Source: Muribaculaceae bacterium Isolate-036 (Harlan)
Lineage (GTDB): Bacteria; Bacteroidota; Bacteroidia; Bacteroidales; Muribaculaceae
DNA: 64,000 nucleotides
Direction of reading: 5' to 3'
Assembly: GCA_003833075.1 (NCBI GenBank)
Contig: RIAY01000005.1
Coordinates: 62,001 to 126,000 of the forward strand
The stretch's first letter is position 1; the number at the start of each line of letters is the position of its first letter. Positions 62,803 through 64,000 of the stretch are shown in pieces. A program made the translations under genes and the position numbers. The notes beneath the pieces are model-generated. The model was not told the DNA's origin. It did not search any database and was given only the letters and a program-made list of their open reading frames with translations.

Positions 62803-62810
62803 TAAATTTG
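62803..62810 (+). promoter_or_regulatory. -7 element of rpoD
   Basis: TAAATTTG (62803-62810), with ATTG 20 bp upstream as a weak -33. The start of transcription would be near 62817, 15 nt before the ATG at 62832. Confidence 0.55.
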
Positions 62811-62831
62811 CAACAATTTTTGGAAGTACAT

Positions 62832-63692
62832 ATGAGACAATTAAAGATAACAAAATCCATTACCAACCGCGAAAGTGCCTCTCTTGACAAATATCTTCAG
62901 GAAATCGGTCGCGAAGAGCTGATTTCCGTAAGCGAGGAGGTCGAACTTGCGCAGCGAATCAAAAAAGGAGATCATGCAGCTCTTGAAAAACTGACAAAGG
63001 CAAATCTCAGGTTTGTAGTGTCTGTGGCAAAACAATACCAGAATCAGGGTCTTAGTCTTCCGGATCTTATAAATGAAGGGAACCTTGGTCTGATTCGCGC
63101 TGCCCAGAAATTTGATGAGACTCGTGGTTTCAAATTCATATCATATGCAGTGTGGTGGATACGCCAGTCTATTCTTCAGGCGTTGGCTGAACAAAGCCGC
63201 ATTGTGCGTCTTCCTCTCAATCAGGTAGGATCTCTTAATAAGATAACAAAGGAACTTTCTAAATTCGAACAAGAAAATGAGCGTCGTCCGTCACCGGAAG
63301 AATTGGCGGAAAGACTTGACATGCCTGTTGACAAGATTTCAGATACAATGAAAGTATCTGGGCGACATATATCTGTGGATGCTCCTTTTGTTGAAGGTGA
63401 AGACAATTCACTGCTTGATGTCCTTCCAAATGATGACAGCCCCATGGCTGATGCAAGTCTTAATCAGGAATCCTTGTCTAAAGAAGTTGACCGTGCGCTC
63501 AAACAGCTTTACGATCGCGAACGGGAGATTCTTAAAATGTTCTTCGGCATCGGCTGTCAGGAAATGACTCTTGAGGAAATCGGAGCGAAGTTTGATTTGA
63601 CGCGTGAACGCGTACGCCAGATCAAAGAAAAAGCAATCCGTCGTCTCAAAGGTCAGAAAAGCAAGCTCCTCAAGAGTTATCTTGGAGAATAA
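62832..63692 (+). CDS. rpoD: Primary sigma factor RpoD/SigA (Bacteroidetes type)
   Basis: 286 aa, without region 1.1 as in all Bacteroidetes. Region 1.2 [21 protein letters not shown]; region 2 [44 protein letters not shown] in several parts, and the -10 reader [19 protein letters not shown]; region 3 and region 4.2 [23 protein letters not shown]. It recognises the TAnnTTTG promoters seen throughout the window. The ATG at 62832 is used; a TTG at 62808 lies inside the promoter. Confidence 0.97.
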   Translation: MRQLKITKSITNRESASLDKYLQEIGREELISVSEEVELAQRIKKGDHAALEKLTKANLRFVVSVAKQYQNQGLSLPDLINEGNLGLIRAAQKFDETRGFKFISYAVWWIRQSILQALAEQSRIVRLPLNQVGSLNKITKELSKFEQENERRPSPEELAERLDMPVDKISDTMKVSGRHISVDAPFVEGEDNSLLDVLPNDDSPMADASLNQESLSKEVDRALKQLYDREREILKMFFGIGCQEMTLEEIGAKFDLTRERVRQIKEKAIRRLKGQKSKLLKSYLGE

Positions 63693-63726
63693 GCCGCAAT
63701 AAATCGAAGGCACATATCAATAAAAT

Positions 63727-64000
63727 ATGATGAACTCCTTCAATACCCATATCTTACCCGCAATAAAGGCAATTGTCTTGACGGCGGGTTTATTGCTTGC
63801 TGCACCGCAATTGTCGGCAGACAATGCCACCATGAATGACAGCATACGCAATGCTACAAGAGAGAGTCTTTTCCCGGAGAAATCGAGAAGTCTCGCAAAA
63901 TCGCACTTCACCTGGGGAGCGGAAGCCGGAGCTTCCATTGACCTGACAGGACATGATATGTCAACATTTGATGTAGATGTGCTCTTCGGATATAAAAACT
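63727..64000 (+). CDS. Exported protein, probably outer membrane (cut by window end)
   Basis: 91 codons are visible: a signal peptide (ILPAIKAIVLTAGLLLAAPQLSA), then a hydrophilic stretch and SHFTWGAEAGASIDLTGHDM with STFDVDVLFGYKN. The alternating pattern after residue 65 (GAEAGASIDL, DVDVLFGYK) looks like the first strands of an outer-membrane beta-barrel. Its C-terminus lies beyond the window, so the family is not certain. It starts 34 bp after rpoD. Confidence 0.6.
   Translation, partial: MMNSFNTHILPAIKAIVLTAGLLLAAPQLSADNATMNDSIRNATRESLFPEKSRSLAKSHFTWGAEAGASIDLTGHDMSTFDVDVLFGYKN

Overview
The window looks like a Bacteroidales chromosome, most likely Muribaculaceae (Muribaculum/Duncaniella-like). 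Reasons: promoters follow the Bacteroidetes pattern (TTTG, 19-20 bp, TAnnTTTG) in at least six places; the primary sigma factor is short (286 aa, no region 1.1); Rho carries a long disordered N-terminal insert; a type IX secretion C-terminal sorting domain, DUF4290, GIN-domain, TlpA-like, type-B L31 and CreD-like proteins are all present. The genus is inference. Nearly all of the window is ordinary core genome; I see no prophage, conjugative module, CRISPR array, rRNA or tRNA.

Layout. 1-10 kb: end of a PurF-like gene, an SDR oxidoreductase, a frameshifted UDP-glucose dehydrogenase, a palindrome-ended dispersed repeat, DUF308 and AI-2E-type membrane proteins, a tiny His-rich membrane protein, a GNAT enzyme, a 0.93-kb AT-rich non-coding island in front of an HTH regulator, a beta carbonic anhydrase, and HAD-rarA. 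10-22 kb: FAD oxidoreductase-tsaB, DUF4290-murA-rimM, a 182-bp inverted-repeat-bounded intergenic element, an acidic protein-OmpA pair, ddh, then on the minus strand ettA, def, ruvX, a 6-pyruvoyl-tetrahydropterin synthase-like gene and a reverse rubrerythrin. 22-28 kb: tilS, rho, aroC, a radical SAM gene and a TlpA-like thioredoxin. 28.4-31.9 kb: a cassette of two tandem CreD-type membrane proteins (one without the periplasmic domain), a stand-alone LytTR regulator and a membrane-anchored phosphodiester-glycosidase-like protein. This is the most distinctive accessory locus in the window. 32-48 kb: rpmE2 with a hairpin leader, uvrA, a T9SS cargo protein, DUF389, dapA-dnaG (overlapping), miaA, an unknown membrane protein, a DPP-IV-like peptidase, proS and a cupin. 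48-64 kb: an AraC-regulator remnant beside a perfect 20-bp inverted repeat, a short malic enzyme, nrdD-nrdG, rubrerythrin, ftsY, rimO, isochorismate synthase, an M13 peptidase, a GIN lipoprotein, the second copy of the dispersed repeat, a DegP/HtrA protease, rpoD and the start of an exported protein.

How the genes fit together. dapA and ddh mark the dehydrogenase route to meso-diaminopimelate, which with murA supplies cell-wall precursors. nrdDG, two rubrerythrins of opposite domain order and the radical SAM enzymes fit an anaerobe exposed to occasional oxygen. HtrA, CreD, the LytTR locus and several exported proteins concern the envelope. A 13-bp word shared by the tandem repeat before creD and the region before htrA hints at common control, but this is unproven.
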